This document shows, piece after piece, positions 34,057 to 42,392 of a DNA stretch of 64,000 bases. The first letter of the stretch is position 1. Every line of letters begins with the position of its first letter. The stretch is from Saccharicrinis sp963665705 (GTDB lineage Bacteria; Bacteroidota; Bacteroidia; Bacteroidales; Marinilabiliaceae). The DNA is taken from positions 1,364,001-1,428,000 of the forward strand of contig OY762448.1 in the NCBI GenBank assembly GCA_963665705.1, in the 5' to 3' direction. The notes below the pieces were generated by a model. The model was given only the letters and a program-made list of their open reading frames with translations, searched no databases and was not told where the DNA came from. The translations under genes were made by a program, and so were the position numbers.

Positions 34057-35289
34057 ATGGTAGGAATAACACACAAATATAAAATAGATAAAGACAGTAA
34101 AATGCTATTAGGTGTTCTTGCTGCACTAATGGCTCTTACTTCATTGTCAACCGATGCTTATTTACCGGCATTACCACAAATGCAAATTGATTTAACCGGG
34201 GATGTTGAATTAACAATCACAGGGTTTCTTATTGGATTCTCTATTGGGCAACTATTTTGGGGGCCAATTAGTGATAGATTTGGAAGGATACTACCAATGA
34301 CTATTGGAATGATTGTATTTATTATAGGTTCAATAGGTTGTGCATTTTCTCAAAACATTGCACAAATCTTAATCTGGAGAGTAATTCAAGCTTTGGGAGC
34401 CTGTACTGGCCCAATGCTATCAAGAGCAATGGTTCGTGATTTATATAACAGTAATAAAGCTGCTGAAATGTTATCGACACTGACAATAATTATGGCAATT
34501 GCTCCAATTGTAGGGCCAATATTTGGTGGCCAGATTTTAAAATTTAGTACATGGCACAGTATTTTTGGGATGTTAGTATTAATTGGTGTGTTATTGTTTG
34601 TTGCTATTCGTATGTTACAAGAAACCATGCCTCCTGAAAAAAGACCGGATTCGTCACTAGCAGAAGCTTTTGGAAAATACAAGGTTTTATTAACGAATCG
34701 AAAATTCATGACCTATACGCTTAGTGTTACCTTTTACTATGTTGCTGCTTATGCATTTATTACTGGCTCACCAAAGGTATATATTACTTACTTTGGTGTT
34801 AAGCCTGAGTACTACGGATGGTTGTTTGCCATTAACATTGTTGGTATTATGACATTGAGCTTTTTTAACCGCAAACTGGTGCATCGATTCTCATTAGATA
34901 AACTACTTCGTTTTTCAACAGGAATTGCAATGCTAGCTGCTATTGTTCTGGCAATATTGAGTAAGTTTAGCTTTATTGGGATTTTAGGAGTTATAATACC
35001 CGTCTTTCTGTTCTTCTCTATGAATGGTATCATTGCAGCTACAGCCACGGCATCTGCCTTGGATGGTGTTCCTGAAATGGCAGGTGCAGCCTCAGCTCTT
35101 TTGGGTTCACTTCAATACGGAAGTGGTATTTTATCTTCCTTATTACTAGCCATTTTTTCTGACGGAACACCATGGACAATGAGTTGGATTATTGCAGTAT
35201 TTACTACTTCTTCAGCGTTGGTGCTCTATCTTCTTCCTCGTGAAGGAACTTCAGGTTTACTTCGACCAATAAGAATAAAAGCTAATTGA
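34057..35289 (+). CDS. Bcr/CflA-type multidrug MFS transporter
   Basis: 410 residues, twelve predicted membrane segments. The Bcr/CflA start is clear: STDAYLPALPQMQIDL, then motif A FWGPISDRFGRILP between helices 2 and 3, then IWRVIQALGACTGPMLSRAMVRDLY. Members export drugs or small metabolites, and some export cysteine pathway intermediates. Last gene of the flavodoxin-cysE operon, 30 bp after cysE and followed by a terminator. Confidence 0.92.
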   Translation: MVGITHKYKIDKDSKMLLGVLAALMALTSLSTDAYLPALPQMQIDLTGDVELTITGFLIGFSIGQLFWGPISDRFGRILPMTIGMIVFIIGSIGCAFSQNIAQILIWRVIQALGACTGPMLSRAMVRDLYNSNKAAEMLSTLTIIMAIAPIVGPIFGGQILKFSTWHSIFGMLVLIGVLLFVAIRMLQETMPPEKRPDSSLAEAFGKYKVLLTNRKFMTYTLSVTFYYVAAYAFITGSPKVYITYFGVKPEYYGWLFAINIVGIMTLSFFNRKLVHRFSLDKLLRFSTGIAMLAAIVLAILSKFSFIGILGVIIPVFLFFSMNGIIAATATASALDGVPEMAGAASALLGSLQYGSGILSSLLLAIFSDGTPWTMSWIIAVFTTSSALVLYLLPREGTSGLLRPIRIKAN

Positions 35290-35347
35290 ATTTAAGTATT
35301 GGTTATATGTGAAATTCACAGGTGAGAATCAGCCTAAAAACAATCAG

Positions 35348-35378
35348 GTTCACTATTAATTTTAGTGAATCTTTTTTT
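35348..35378 (+). terminator. terminator of the flavodoxin-cysE-MFS operon
   Basis: ttcacta / tagtgaa stem with a G-U extension, followed by ctttttttg. Confidence 0.8.
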
Positions 35379-35429
35379 GTTTGTACTTATCTATGCTATT
35401 GTATTGAACTAATGATATTTAATGCGCCT

Positions 35430-35493
35430 GTAAAAATGGTATAAACACCTGTAATCTGTATAACAACTCCTTCTGTTTTTCATCGGATATTTG
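35430..35493 (+). promoter_or_regulatory. AraC operator-promoter, site 3 (aldo/keto reductase operon)
   Basis: 34-bp operator at 35430-35463 (GTAAAAATGGTAT and GTAATCTGTATAA, 21-bp period). After 26 bp comes TTTG (35490-35493) within gatatttg. The start codon lies 38 bp on. It differs from site 2 at only four of 34 positions. Confidence 0.75.
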
Positions 35494-35531
35494 TAATGTG
35501 AACTTTTTAAAACAATTAAAACATTATAAAT

Positions 35532-36521
35532 ATGAAATTACGAAAATTAGGAAACCAGGGCTTAGAAGTTTCTTCTATTGGATTAGGATGTATGGGATTA
35601 AGCTTTGGCTATGGTGCTGCAACAGATAAACAAGAGGCAATTAAATTAATAAGAAGAGCCTATGAATTGGGAGTGACATTCTTTGATACTGCCGAAATTT
35701 ACGGACCATTTGTGAACGAAGAAATTGTAGGGGAAGCGTTAGCTCCATTCCGTAATGAAGTTGTAATAGCAACGAAATTTGGATTTAACTATATTGATGG
35801 TAAAATTGCTGGATTAAACAGTAAGCCAGAATATATTCGTCAAGGGGTTGAAGGTTCGCTGAAACGCCTTAATGTAGATGCCATTGACCTTCTCTACCAA
35901 CACAGGATTGACCCACAAGTACCTATTGAAGATGTTGCCGGAACGGTTAAAGACCTCATTCAGGAAGGAAAAGTAAAGTATTTCGGAATGTCAGAGGCCG
36001 GGGCAACTAATATCCGTAAAGCTCATGCAGTACAACCTGTATCTGCATTGCAAAGTGAATACTCTATGTGGTGGCGTGAACCTGAAACCAAAACCTTTGA
36101 AACTTTGGAAGAATTGGGAATTGGTTTTGTTCCTTTTAGTCCGCTTGGTAAAGGTTTTTTGACTGGAAAGATTGATTCAAAAACAAGTTTTGATGTAGAT
36201 GATTTTAGAAATGGAATACCTCGTTTCTCGGCAGAGAATAGAAATGCTAACCTCGCTTTAGTTGATTTGCTTACAAATATAGCAGAAAGTAAAAATGCAA
36301 CACCTGCTCAAATTGCATTGGCATGGATACTGGAACAAAAGCCCTGGATTGTACCCATTCCTGGAACTACAAAAATTCATCGCCTAGAAGAAAATATTGG
36401 TGGGGCATCTGTGGAATTAATGTGTACAGAACGCCATGCAATTGAAGAAGCACTCTCTAAAATGACTTTTCAGGGACATCGCTATCCGGAAAGCAGCGAG
36501 AAAATGGTGGATAAAGACTAA
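35532..36521 (+). CDS. aldo/keto reductase
   Basis: 329 residues. The catalytic tetrad is visible in order: Asp and Tyr in FFDTAEIYGP, Lys in VIATKFGF, His in LLYQHRIDP. NADPH-binding segments lie at the C-terminus (VPIPGTTKIHRLEENIG). The group (YakC/Tas-like) reduces aldehydes and ketones. It is the first gene behind operator 3. A close relative with a Tat signal is encoded at 50684, sharing the segments AHAVQPVSALQSEYSMWWREPETK and FETLEELGIGFVPF nearly word for word. Confidence 0.95.
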   Translation: MKLRKLGNQGLEVSSIGLGCMGLSFGYGAATDKQEAIKLIRRAYELGVTFFDTAEIYGPFVNEEIVGEALAPFRNEVVIATKFGFNYIDGKIAGLNSKPEYIRQGVEGSLKRLNVDAIDLLYQHRIDPQVPIEDVAGTVKDLIQEGKVKYFGMSEAGATNIRKAHAVQPVSALQSEYSMWWREPETKTFETLEELGIGFVPFSPLGKGFLTGKIDSKTSFDVDDFRNGIPRFSAENRNANLALVDLLTNIAESKNATPAQIALAWILEQKPWIVPIPGTTKIHRLEENIGGASVELMCTERHAIEEALSKMTFQGHRYPESSEKMVDKD

Positions 36522-36541
36522 AACTAAAAAGAATGAAACGA

Positions 36542-36598
36542 GCATAATCTTTTTTATACAAAAAATCACCAATTGCGATGTATAAAATAAGATTATGC
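36542..36598 (+). terminator. long hairpin between the aldo/keto reductase and flavodoxin genes
   Basis: gcataatcttttttatac pairs with gtataaaataagattatgc (one small indel), loop about 20 nt. It lies 20 bp after the stop codon. It may attenuate or process the operon transcript, as no new operator was found before the next gene. Confidence 0.5.
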
Positions 36599-36672
36599 GA
36601 GAGCGAAGCGGTTACATGAGTTTGTAAATTTTTAATTAACTCATTAACTAATAATTATAAAATTTTAAACTC

Positions 36673-37215
36673 ATGAAAAATATAAAACTCATTGTTGTCA
36701 GCGTAATAAGTATCCTATTCGCAATAAATATGCAAGCACAAAATAAAAGTTTGGTAGTTTATTTCTCTCATAGCAATAACACCAAAGTAATAGCAGAATA
36801 TATCAGCGAAATAACTGGTGCTGATATTGTAAGGATTGAACCTGTTGAACCTTATCCTACAGAATACCAGGCTGTGGTTGACCAGGCGAAAAAGGAAATC
36901 AATGCCAATTTCAAACCAAAATTAAAGACCAAAATCGAAAATATCGACCAGTACGATATTATTTATGTCGGGTCGCCTAACTGGTGGAGTACCATCGCCC
37001 CACCTATTTCTACATTTCTTTCTTCGTACAATTTTAAGGGAAAAACTATTGCCCCTTTTATTACGCACGAAGGAAGTCGTTTGGGCAGAAGTGTAGCCGA
37101 TATTAGAAAACTTTGTCCCGATGCGAATATTGTTAGAGGTTATTCTCGTTGGGGAAGCCAGGTAAACGGTGCAAAAAAAGAAGTTGAATCCTGGATAAAT
37201 GAACTTAAATATTGA
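36673..37215 (+). CDS. flavodoxin with Sec signal peptide
   Basis: 180 residues. A signal peptide (MKNIKLIVVSVISILFAINMQAQ) is followed by a complete flavodoxin: loop LVVYFSHSNNTKV, flavin motif IIYVGSPNWWSTIAPPISTFL, and ITHEGSRLG. It is close to the cytoplasmic flavodoxin at 47539 (SPNWWSSIAPPIPTFL). An exported flavodoxin is unusual because these carriers normally work with cytoplasmic reductases. The following alcohol dehydrogenase is also exported, which argues against a chance start-site artefact. Confidence 0.88.
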   Translation: MKNIKLIVVSVISILFAINMQAQNKSLVVYFSHSNNTKVIAEYISEITGADIVRIEPVEPYPTEYQAVVDQAKKEINANFKPKLKTKIENIDQYDIIYVGSPNWWSTIAPPISTFLSSYNFKGKTIAPFITHEGSRLGRSVADIRKLCPDANIVRGYSRWGSQVNGAKKEVESWINELKY

Positions 37216-37231
37216 TTTAATCGAAAAAATA

Positions 37232-38365
37232 ATGAAACGTATTTTATTAGTATTATCAATCTGCATTATGGGCTTTATGTCAAGTCAGGCACAGGAAAAT
37301 GGAATCCCGACTAAAGGGTTCGCTATATATGAAACGAATGGCGATTTTAAGGAATATAATTTTACACGCCATGCCGTTGGAGCGCATGACATTGAAATTG
37401 AAATTATGTATGCCGGAATTTGTCATAGCGATTTGCATCATGTTAAAGAAGATTGGGGAAAAGAAGAATTTCCATTGGTGCCAGGACACGAAATTGCTAG
37501 TCGTGTAGTAAAAGTAGGCGACAAAGTGACCAAATTCAAAGTGGGCGATTATGCCGGAATCGGTTGTATGATTAACTCTTGTGGTCAATGCGAGTTTTGT
37601 GAAGGCGATAAAGAACAATACTGCAAAGGAGTTGTAATGACATATCACGACCACGACCAGTTCAATAATAATGAACTAACACAGGGTGGCTATTCAAACA
37701 AATATGTTGTGACAGAAGATTTTGCCATTAGCATTCCCAAAAATGCCGAGATGGAAAAGGTTGCCCCTCTTTTCTGTGCCGGAATCACCGTTTATTCTCC
37801 CATTATATATTCAGGTGTCAAAAAAGGAACAAAAGTAGGAGTTGCCGGATATGGCGGATTAGGACACATGGCTGTTCAATATGCCGTTTCGTTGGGTGCT
37901 GAAGTAACCGTATTTGATATTACTGAAGATAAACGAGCTGATGCTAAACGAATGGGTGCAGTAAAATACGTGAATGTCAATAATCAAGAAGATTTAAAAG
38001 GATTGGATAATTCGCTTGACTTTATCATCAGTACGATTCCTGTTAATACTTACGACCCATACATGTATATGAAAATGTTAAAGCTCGATGGCGAAATGTG
38101 TATTGTTGGATTACCTGCATTGGATGGCATTGTAACCATTGGTATTGATAAGTTTATCTGGCAGGGAAACCGAAAAGTTTATGGTTCACAGATTGGAGGA
38201 ATAAAGGAAACTCAGGAAATGTTAGACTATTCAGTAAAGCATAATATCTATCCCGAAGTTGAAGTTATTCAACCCGATGGAGCTACAATCACAGAAGCTT
38301 ATCGCAAAGTATTTGACGGTAAAGTAAAGTTTCGATATGTGATTGACATGCAAAGCTTAAAGTAA
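37232..38365 (+). CDS. zinc-dependent alcohol dehydrogenase with Sec signal peptide
   Basis: 377 residues from the ATG at 37232 (an upstream in-frame ATG at 37199 overlaps the flavodoxin and is not preferred). A signal peptide MKRILLVLSICIMGFMSSQAQ precedes a cinnamyl-alcohol-dehydrogenase-type MDR enzyme: catalytic-zinc ligands in GICHSDLHH and PGHE, a structural-zinc cluster CMINSCGQCEFCEGDKEQYC, and the nucleotide motif GYGGLGHMAVQYA. It should interconvert aldehydes and alcohols with NADP(H). Export is odd because the cofactor is not normally available outside the cytoplasm. Confidence 0.92.
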   Translation: MKRILLVLSICIMGFMSSQAQENGIPTKGFAIYETNGDFKEYNFTRHAVGAHDIEIEIMYAGICHSDLHHVKEDWGKEEFPLVPGHEIASRVVKVGDKVTKFKVGDYAGIGCMINSCGQCEFCEGDKEQYCKGVVMTYHDHDQFNNNELTQGGYSNKYVVTEDFAISIPKNAEMEKVAPLFCAGITVYSPIIYSGVKKGTKVGVAGYGGLGHMAVQYAVSLGAEVTVFDITEDKRADAKRMGAVKYVNVNNQEDLKGLDNSLDFIISTIPVNTYDPYMYMKMLKLDGEMCIVGLPALDGIVTIGIDKFIWQGNRKVYGSQIGGIKETQEMLDYSVKHNIYPEVEVIQPDGATITEAYRKVFDGKVKFRYVIDMQSLK

Positions 38366-38392
38366 ACTCAGTATTAATAAAAACTTAAAGAT

Positions 38393-39661
38393 ATGAAGCA
38401 CTTAAAAACAATAGTATGGGTTACGTCAATCCTGTTGTTTAGCTCCAATATCCAAATTAAAGCACAGGAAATGGAAAAAGAAACTCCAGAAATCAGTGTA
38501 TTCCCTGTTGGAAACAAATTACCGGACAAGTTTGCTCCATACTTTACAGGAAAAACCTATCTGGCTCCACTAACACAGAATAACGAATTAAACTGCCCTA
38601 TTTTCAACGTGACATTTGAACCGGGTTGCAGAAATAATTGGCATCGCCATACCGGGGGACAAATACTCATTGCTGTTGGAGGAAAGGGATATTATCAAGC
38701 CAGGGATGAAACGGCTCGATTGCTTTTGCCGGGTGATATTGTAGAAATACCTGCAAATGTTGAACATTGGCACGGAGCTGCACCTGATAGTTGGTTTTCG
38801 CATCTCGCCATTGAAACAAATTCACAAACCAACGAAAATACATGGTTGGAAGAAGTTGATGATGAACAATACAAAAAGGCAACTGCAATGAACAAAATTA
38901 ATGAAGTAAACCTAAGTGAAACAGCCATAGAAAATCATGAAGAATTATGGCCAGACTACGAATCGAAAGCAGCAAAGACAGACCCTGAATTGATTGAAAT
39001 TTTTGATAATTGGGCATTTGACGAAGTTATTAGTCAAAGCAACATTGATGTGAAAACAAGAACAATGATGATAATGGGTTCGTGTATTGCACAAGGGGCT
39101 TTAACCGAATATAAAATGTTTGTTAATGCAGCTTTGAATGTTGGTGTTAGTCCGGTCGAAATTAAAGAAGTGCTTTACCAATCGGTGGCTTATGTTGGTG
39201 TAGCAAAAGTCATTGACTTTATTTATGCCACAAACATAATAATGGACGAATGGGGCATCGACCTTCCTTTGGAAAAGCAGTCAACAACCAACAGTGAAAA
39301 CCGTGAGGCAAAAGGTCTTGAATTGATGAAGGCAACTTTTGGGGAACGTATTGATGAAATGCGAAAAAACGTCCCCAAAGACCAACAGCATATACAATAT
39401 GATTTAGCTGCAAACTGTTTTGGCGACTATTACACAAGAACTGGGTTGGATATGAAAACAAGAGAATTACTTACCTACTCAATGCTTATCAGTATGGGAG
39501 GAACGAATTCTCAGGTTCGTGGTCATATTCAGGGGAATTTGAATGTTGGCAACGACCGAGAAACACTCATTGGCATTACAACTCAGTTGTTGCCATATAT
39601 CGGTTACCCACGTACTTTAAATGCATTGAATTCGATTAATGAAACAACAAATAAACAATAA
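38393..39661 (+). CDS. exported cupin - carboxymuconolactone decarboxylase (double CMD) fusion
   Basis: 422 residues. Signal peptide (ending NIQIKAQ), then a cupin barrel with metal-binding His residues (CRNNWHRHTGGQIL and IPANVEHWHGAAPD, about residues 80-130), then two carboxymuconolactone-decarboxylase-like units (about 175-290 and 300-415; for example MMIMGSCIAQGALTEYKMFVNAALNVGVSPVEIKEVLYQS and LLTYSMLISMGGTNSQVRGHIQGNLNVGNDRETLIGI). The CMD units lack the CxxC of AhpD. Separate cupin and CMD proteins are common neighbours; this is a three-domain fusion. Possibly an isomerase or decarboxylase on small unsaturated acids (inference). Confidence 0.88.
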   Translation: MKHLKTIVWVTSILLFSSNIQIKAQEMEKETPEISVFPVGNKLPDKFAPYFTGKTYLAPLTQNNELNCPIFNVTFEPGCRNNWHRHTGGQILIAVGGKGYYQARDETARLLLPGDIVEIPANVEHWHGAAPDSWFSHLAIETNSQTNENTWLEEVDDEQYKKATAMNKINEVNLSETAIENHEELWPDYESKAAKTDPELIEIFDNWAFDEVISQSNIDVKTRTMMIMGSCIAQGALTEYKMFVNAALNVGVSPVEIKEVLYQSVAYVGVAKVIDFIYATNIIMDEWGIDLPLEKQSTTNSENREAKGLELMKATFGERIDEMRKNVPKDQQHIQYDLAANCFGDYYTRTGLDMKTRELLTYSMLISMGGTNSQVRGHIQGNLNVGNDRETLIGITTQLLPYIGYPRTLNALNSINETTNKQ

Positions 39662-39676
39662 CAATAAATAACAGAT

Positions 39677-40861
39677 ATGGAAAATTTTAGTTTTTATGTA
39701 CCAACTACTGTTCATTTCGGTAAAGGTCAAATAGAAAATTTAGCAAGTTCAATTAAGCAATTTGGAGGCAGCAAAGTGCTTCTGGCTTATGGTGGAGGAA
39801 GTATCAAGAAAAACGGAATATATGATACAATAGTAAACGAATTAAAAAAGGCTGATATACCATTCTTTGATTGTGATGGTATCAGACCAAATCCTCCGGT
39901 AGAAGATGTTCGTAAAGGTATTTCGATATACCGGGCGAATGCATGTGACTTTATTCTGGCTGTTGGAGGTGGTTCAACCATTGATGCTGCCAAAGCAATG
40001 GCTGCCGGGGTTTGCTACGATGGTGATGTGATGGACTTAATGGCAGATGGTAAAGGAGAAATAAAAGAAGCTGCACCATTAGCAGCTGTCCTTACGATGG
40101 CCGGAACCGGAAGTGAATTAGATTTAGGTGGTGTTATTACAGGTGAGGTAAACCATAAGAAACATTCAATCTTACACCCTCTTTTATATCCAAAATTCTC
40201 GATACTCGACCCAACTTTTACTTTCAGTGTACCTGAAAAACATTCAATGGCAGGTTGTTTCGATGCCTTCGACCATTTATTAGAGTGTTACTTTGTTGCA
40301 GGAAGCGAAAGTACCGATGTACAGAATATGATGAACGAAGGTTTGATGCGTTCTATTGTTAAAAATGCACCTAAAGTATTGGCTAATCCTGAAGATTACG
40401 ATGCCCGTGCAAATATCATGTGGGCAAGCTCAATGGCATTAGCTAGCTTCCAGTTTGCAGCTGGTAAAAAAGGTTCAAATTGGCCAATGCATGGCATGGG
40501 ACATGAATTATCAAGCCTATACGATATGACACACGGAATCACATTGGCGTTAATTGCTCCATCATATTTGGCATATACTTTAGAGAAAGCACCAGAATAT
40601 ATCTGGCTGTTTGCGGCTTTTGCTCGCAACGTATTTGGTGTTGTGGAAGCTGATGATGCTATAGCTGCTAAATTGGGTATTGATAAAATAAAGGAATTTA
40701 CCTTAACATTGAAGATGCCTAAAAACCTGAAAGAAGCTGGTGTGGCTGAAGATAAGCTAGAATTTTTAGCAGAAAGAGCAACAGAATGGGGAAGTATTGG
40801 TGCATTATGTGAAATTAATAAGGAAGATGCCCTTGAAATTTACAAAATGGCATTTGAATAA
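39677..40861 (+). CDS. iron-containing alcohol dehydrogenase (YqhD/BdhA-like)
   Basis: 394 residues, full family length. The NADPH-binding GGG motif is FILAVGGGSTIDAAKAMA; metal ligands lie in GCFDAFDHLLE and in WPMHGMGHELSSLYDMTHGI, which holds the spaced His residues. Family members such as E. coli YqhD reduce a wide range of toxic aldehydes. It is the last gene of the operon behind operator 3 and is followed by a strong terminator. Pairing of this enzyme with an aldo/keto reductase under an AraC protein mirrors yqhC-yqhD-dkgA. Confidence 0.95.
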   Translation: MENFSFYVPTTVHFGKGQIENLASSIKQFGGSKVLLAYGGGSIKKNGIYDTIVNELKKADIPFFDCDGIRPNPPVEDVRKGISIYRANACDFILAVGGGSTIDAAKAMAAGVCYDGDVMDLMADGKGEIKEAAPLAAVLTMAGTGSELDLGGVITGEVNHKKHSILHPLLYPKFSILDPTFTFSVPEKHSMAGCFDAFDHLLECYFVAGSESTDVQNMMNEGLMRSIVKNAPKVLANPEDYDARANIMWASSMALASFQFAAGKKGSNWPMHGMGHELSSLYDMTHGITLALIAPSYLAYTLEKAPEYIWLFAAFARNVFGVVEADDAIAAKLGIDKIKEFTLTLKMPKNLKEAGVAEDKLEFLAERATEWGSIGALCEINKEDALEIYKMAFE

Positions 40862-40870
40862 AAACTCTTG

Positions 40871-40906
40871 TAGGGATACATCTTTTTTGAGTATCCCTAT
40901 TTTTTG
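40871..40906 (+). terminator. terminator of the aldo/keto reductase - Fe-ADH operon
   Basis: A 9-bp perfect stem tagggatac / gtatcccta, then a run of T residues. Confidence 0.9.
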
Positions 40907-41148
40907 TAAATAAATTTGACGTATATGAGAGCTTTTCTCCTTTATATTCCACTAATTATTACCTTACACTTAAAATTTCATGAATACTTTGTAAATATTG
41001 TAAAACATCATGATTATACAATTCAATATCTGCGTATTATAGATTTTCTTCTTATATAATCTTTAAGTAAATCTATTTATTAAATCATAGAATTTATCTG
41101 CCCTCCATTTAAAATATTTTTATAATTTGAATCGTATTATTGCTTTAG

Positions 41149-41284
41149 TTAATCAAACTTCTAAATTCACTTGGTGAAATCCCAAAAATTTTCTTAAACA
41201 TTCTTGTAAAAGGCGGAGGAAATTTAAAGTGTCTTTCATTGCTATTTCACAAATAGATTTTAATTCGATCGGAATACGTTCATG
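41149..41284 (-). pseudogene. C-terminal remnant of an AraC-family gene
   Basis: On the minus strand the text translates, with one frame change, as ERIPIELKSICEIAMK and then HFKFPPPFTRMFKKIFGISP followed by SEFRSLIN and a stop. This is the second helix-turn-helix of the AraC paralogues (compare KSVSEIAYELGFKYPQHFTRMFKK). About 10 codons are missing at the frame break. It directly abuts the stop of intact AraC gene 2 and precedes a downstream region (40963-41147) similar to that behind AraC gene 1, so it is what remains of an older copy. Confidence 0.85.
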
Positions 41285-42187
41285 TTAATTAAGCAGTAAT
41301 GCTCTGTATTTTACTGGAGTATGCCCTGTGTCACTTTTAAACACTCTGGTAAAGTGTTGCGGATGTTTAAAACCTAATTCATAAGCAATTTCACTAATAG
41401 ACTTACTTTTATCAAAAATACGTTCTTTAGCAATCTCCATTAATTTATGTTGGATATGCTCCTGTGCCGATTTTCCGGTTTCTTTCTTTATTAAATCACC
41501 AAAGTAATTGGATGACAGATGAAGTTGCTCGGCACAATATTTTACAGTTGGTAAACCTAACGTTTGAGGTAACTCTGATTTGAAATATGAGTTAAGAACT
41601 TTTTCAAAGCGACTTAAAACATCTTGATTCAGGTGGCTTCGGGTAATAAATTGACGGTCGTAAAAACGCACACAGTAGCTTAGCAGCAATTCAATATTGG
41701 CAGTTATCAACATGATACTATGCTTATCAATAGCCCTTGATAATTCTACATTGATTTTATTATAATAATCTTCAATAGTTTGTTTTTCCTGAGTAGAAAG
41801 ATGAAGTGCTTCAAAAACTTCGTACGAAAAGAAATTGTAATCATGAATATGCATACCCAGAGATGTACCCCTAAGTAGATCTGGATGAAATAGCAAAGCT
41901 AAACCATGTGGCTGAAAATATTCTTCCTCACTTGTTACCTCAGTAATTTGTCCTGGAGCAACAAACATCATTGTCCCTTCTCTGTAATCATATACGTTTC
42001 TTCCATACCTGATATCGCCACATTTTGTTGTCTTTAAAAATATAGCATAAAATCCAGAAGAGTGCTTAAATGATTGTATCGGATTAACTTTTGAAAAGTC
42101 AATAACACTAATTAAAGGGTGTAATGTTTCAACCCCCATAAAATCATTATAGTCCGATACAGTTTCAAATTTAATAATATCATCCAT
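41285..42187 (-). CDS. AraC-family transcriptional regulator 2
   Basis: 300 residues, paralogue of the regulators at 31716 and 62463: similar N-terminal sensing half (SGFYAIFLKTTKCGDIRYGRNVYDYREGTMMFVAPGQI), shared central motif RFYDRQFITRSHL, and C-terminal DNA-binding domain HLSSNYFGDLIKKETGKSAQEHI ... SISEIAYELGFKHPQHFTRVFK. It is divergent from the tandem STAS-like gene, and operator 5 lies between. It follows the remnant of an older AraC gene. Confidence 0.93.
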   Translation of the reverse strand: MDDIIKFETVSDYNDFMGVETLHPLISVIDFSKVNPIQSFKHSSGFYAIFLKTTKCGDIRYGRNVYDYREGTMMFVAPGQITEVTSEEEYFQPHGLALLFHPDLLRGTSLGMHIHDYNFFSYEVFEALHLSTQEKQTIEDYYNKINVELSRAIDKHSIMLITANIELLLSYCVRFYDRQFITRSHLNQDVLSRFEKVLNSYFKSELPQTLGLPTVKYCAEQLHLSSNYFGDLIKKETGKSAQEHIQHKLMEIAKERIFDKSKSISEIAYELGFKHPQHFTRVFKSDTGHTPVKYRALLLN

Positions 42188-42260
42188 TGTAACTTATATT
42201 TAATTATGGCGCTAAATTATCATACTTTTTTGAGAAAAAATAGTTACAAATTCATTATCA

Positions 42261-42324
42261 GTAATATGTGTAATTAATACAGTAATATATGTAATAATGG
42301 TTTAACCAAATGCTGCAATCTTTG
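42261..42324 (+). promoter_or_regulatory. AraC operator-promoter, site 5
   Basis: Half-sites GTAATATGTGTAA (42261-42273) and GTAATATATGTAA (42282-42294) agree at 12 of 13 positions and start 21 bp apart. After 26 bp comes TTTG (42321-42324) in aatctttg. The next gene starts 68 bp further. Confidence 0.7.
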
Positions 42325-42392
42325 CATTGTTCAAATCATTAAAAGGTGAATCATCTTTTTAATGTAGCAATAATCATAAAAAAGGTATTAAG

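Noticed and set aside
37199..37231. Upstream start for the zinc alcohol dehydrogenase
   Set aside because: It overlaps the flavodoxin end and puts eleven polar residues before a clear signal peptide.
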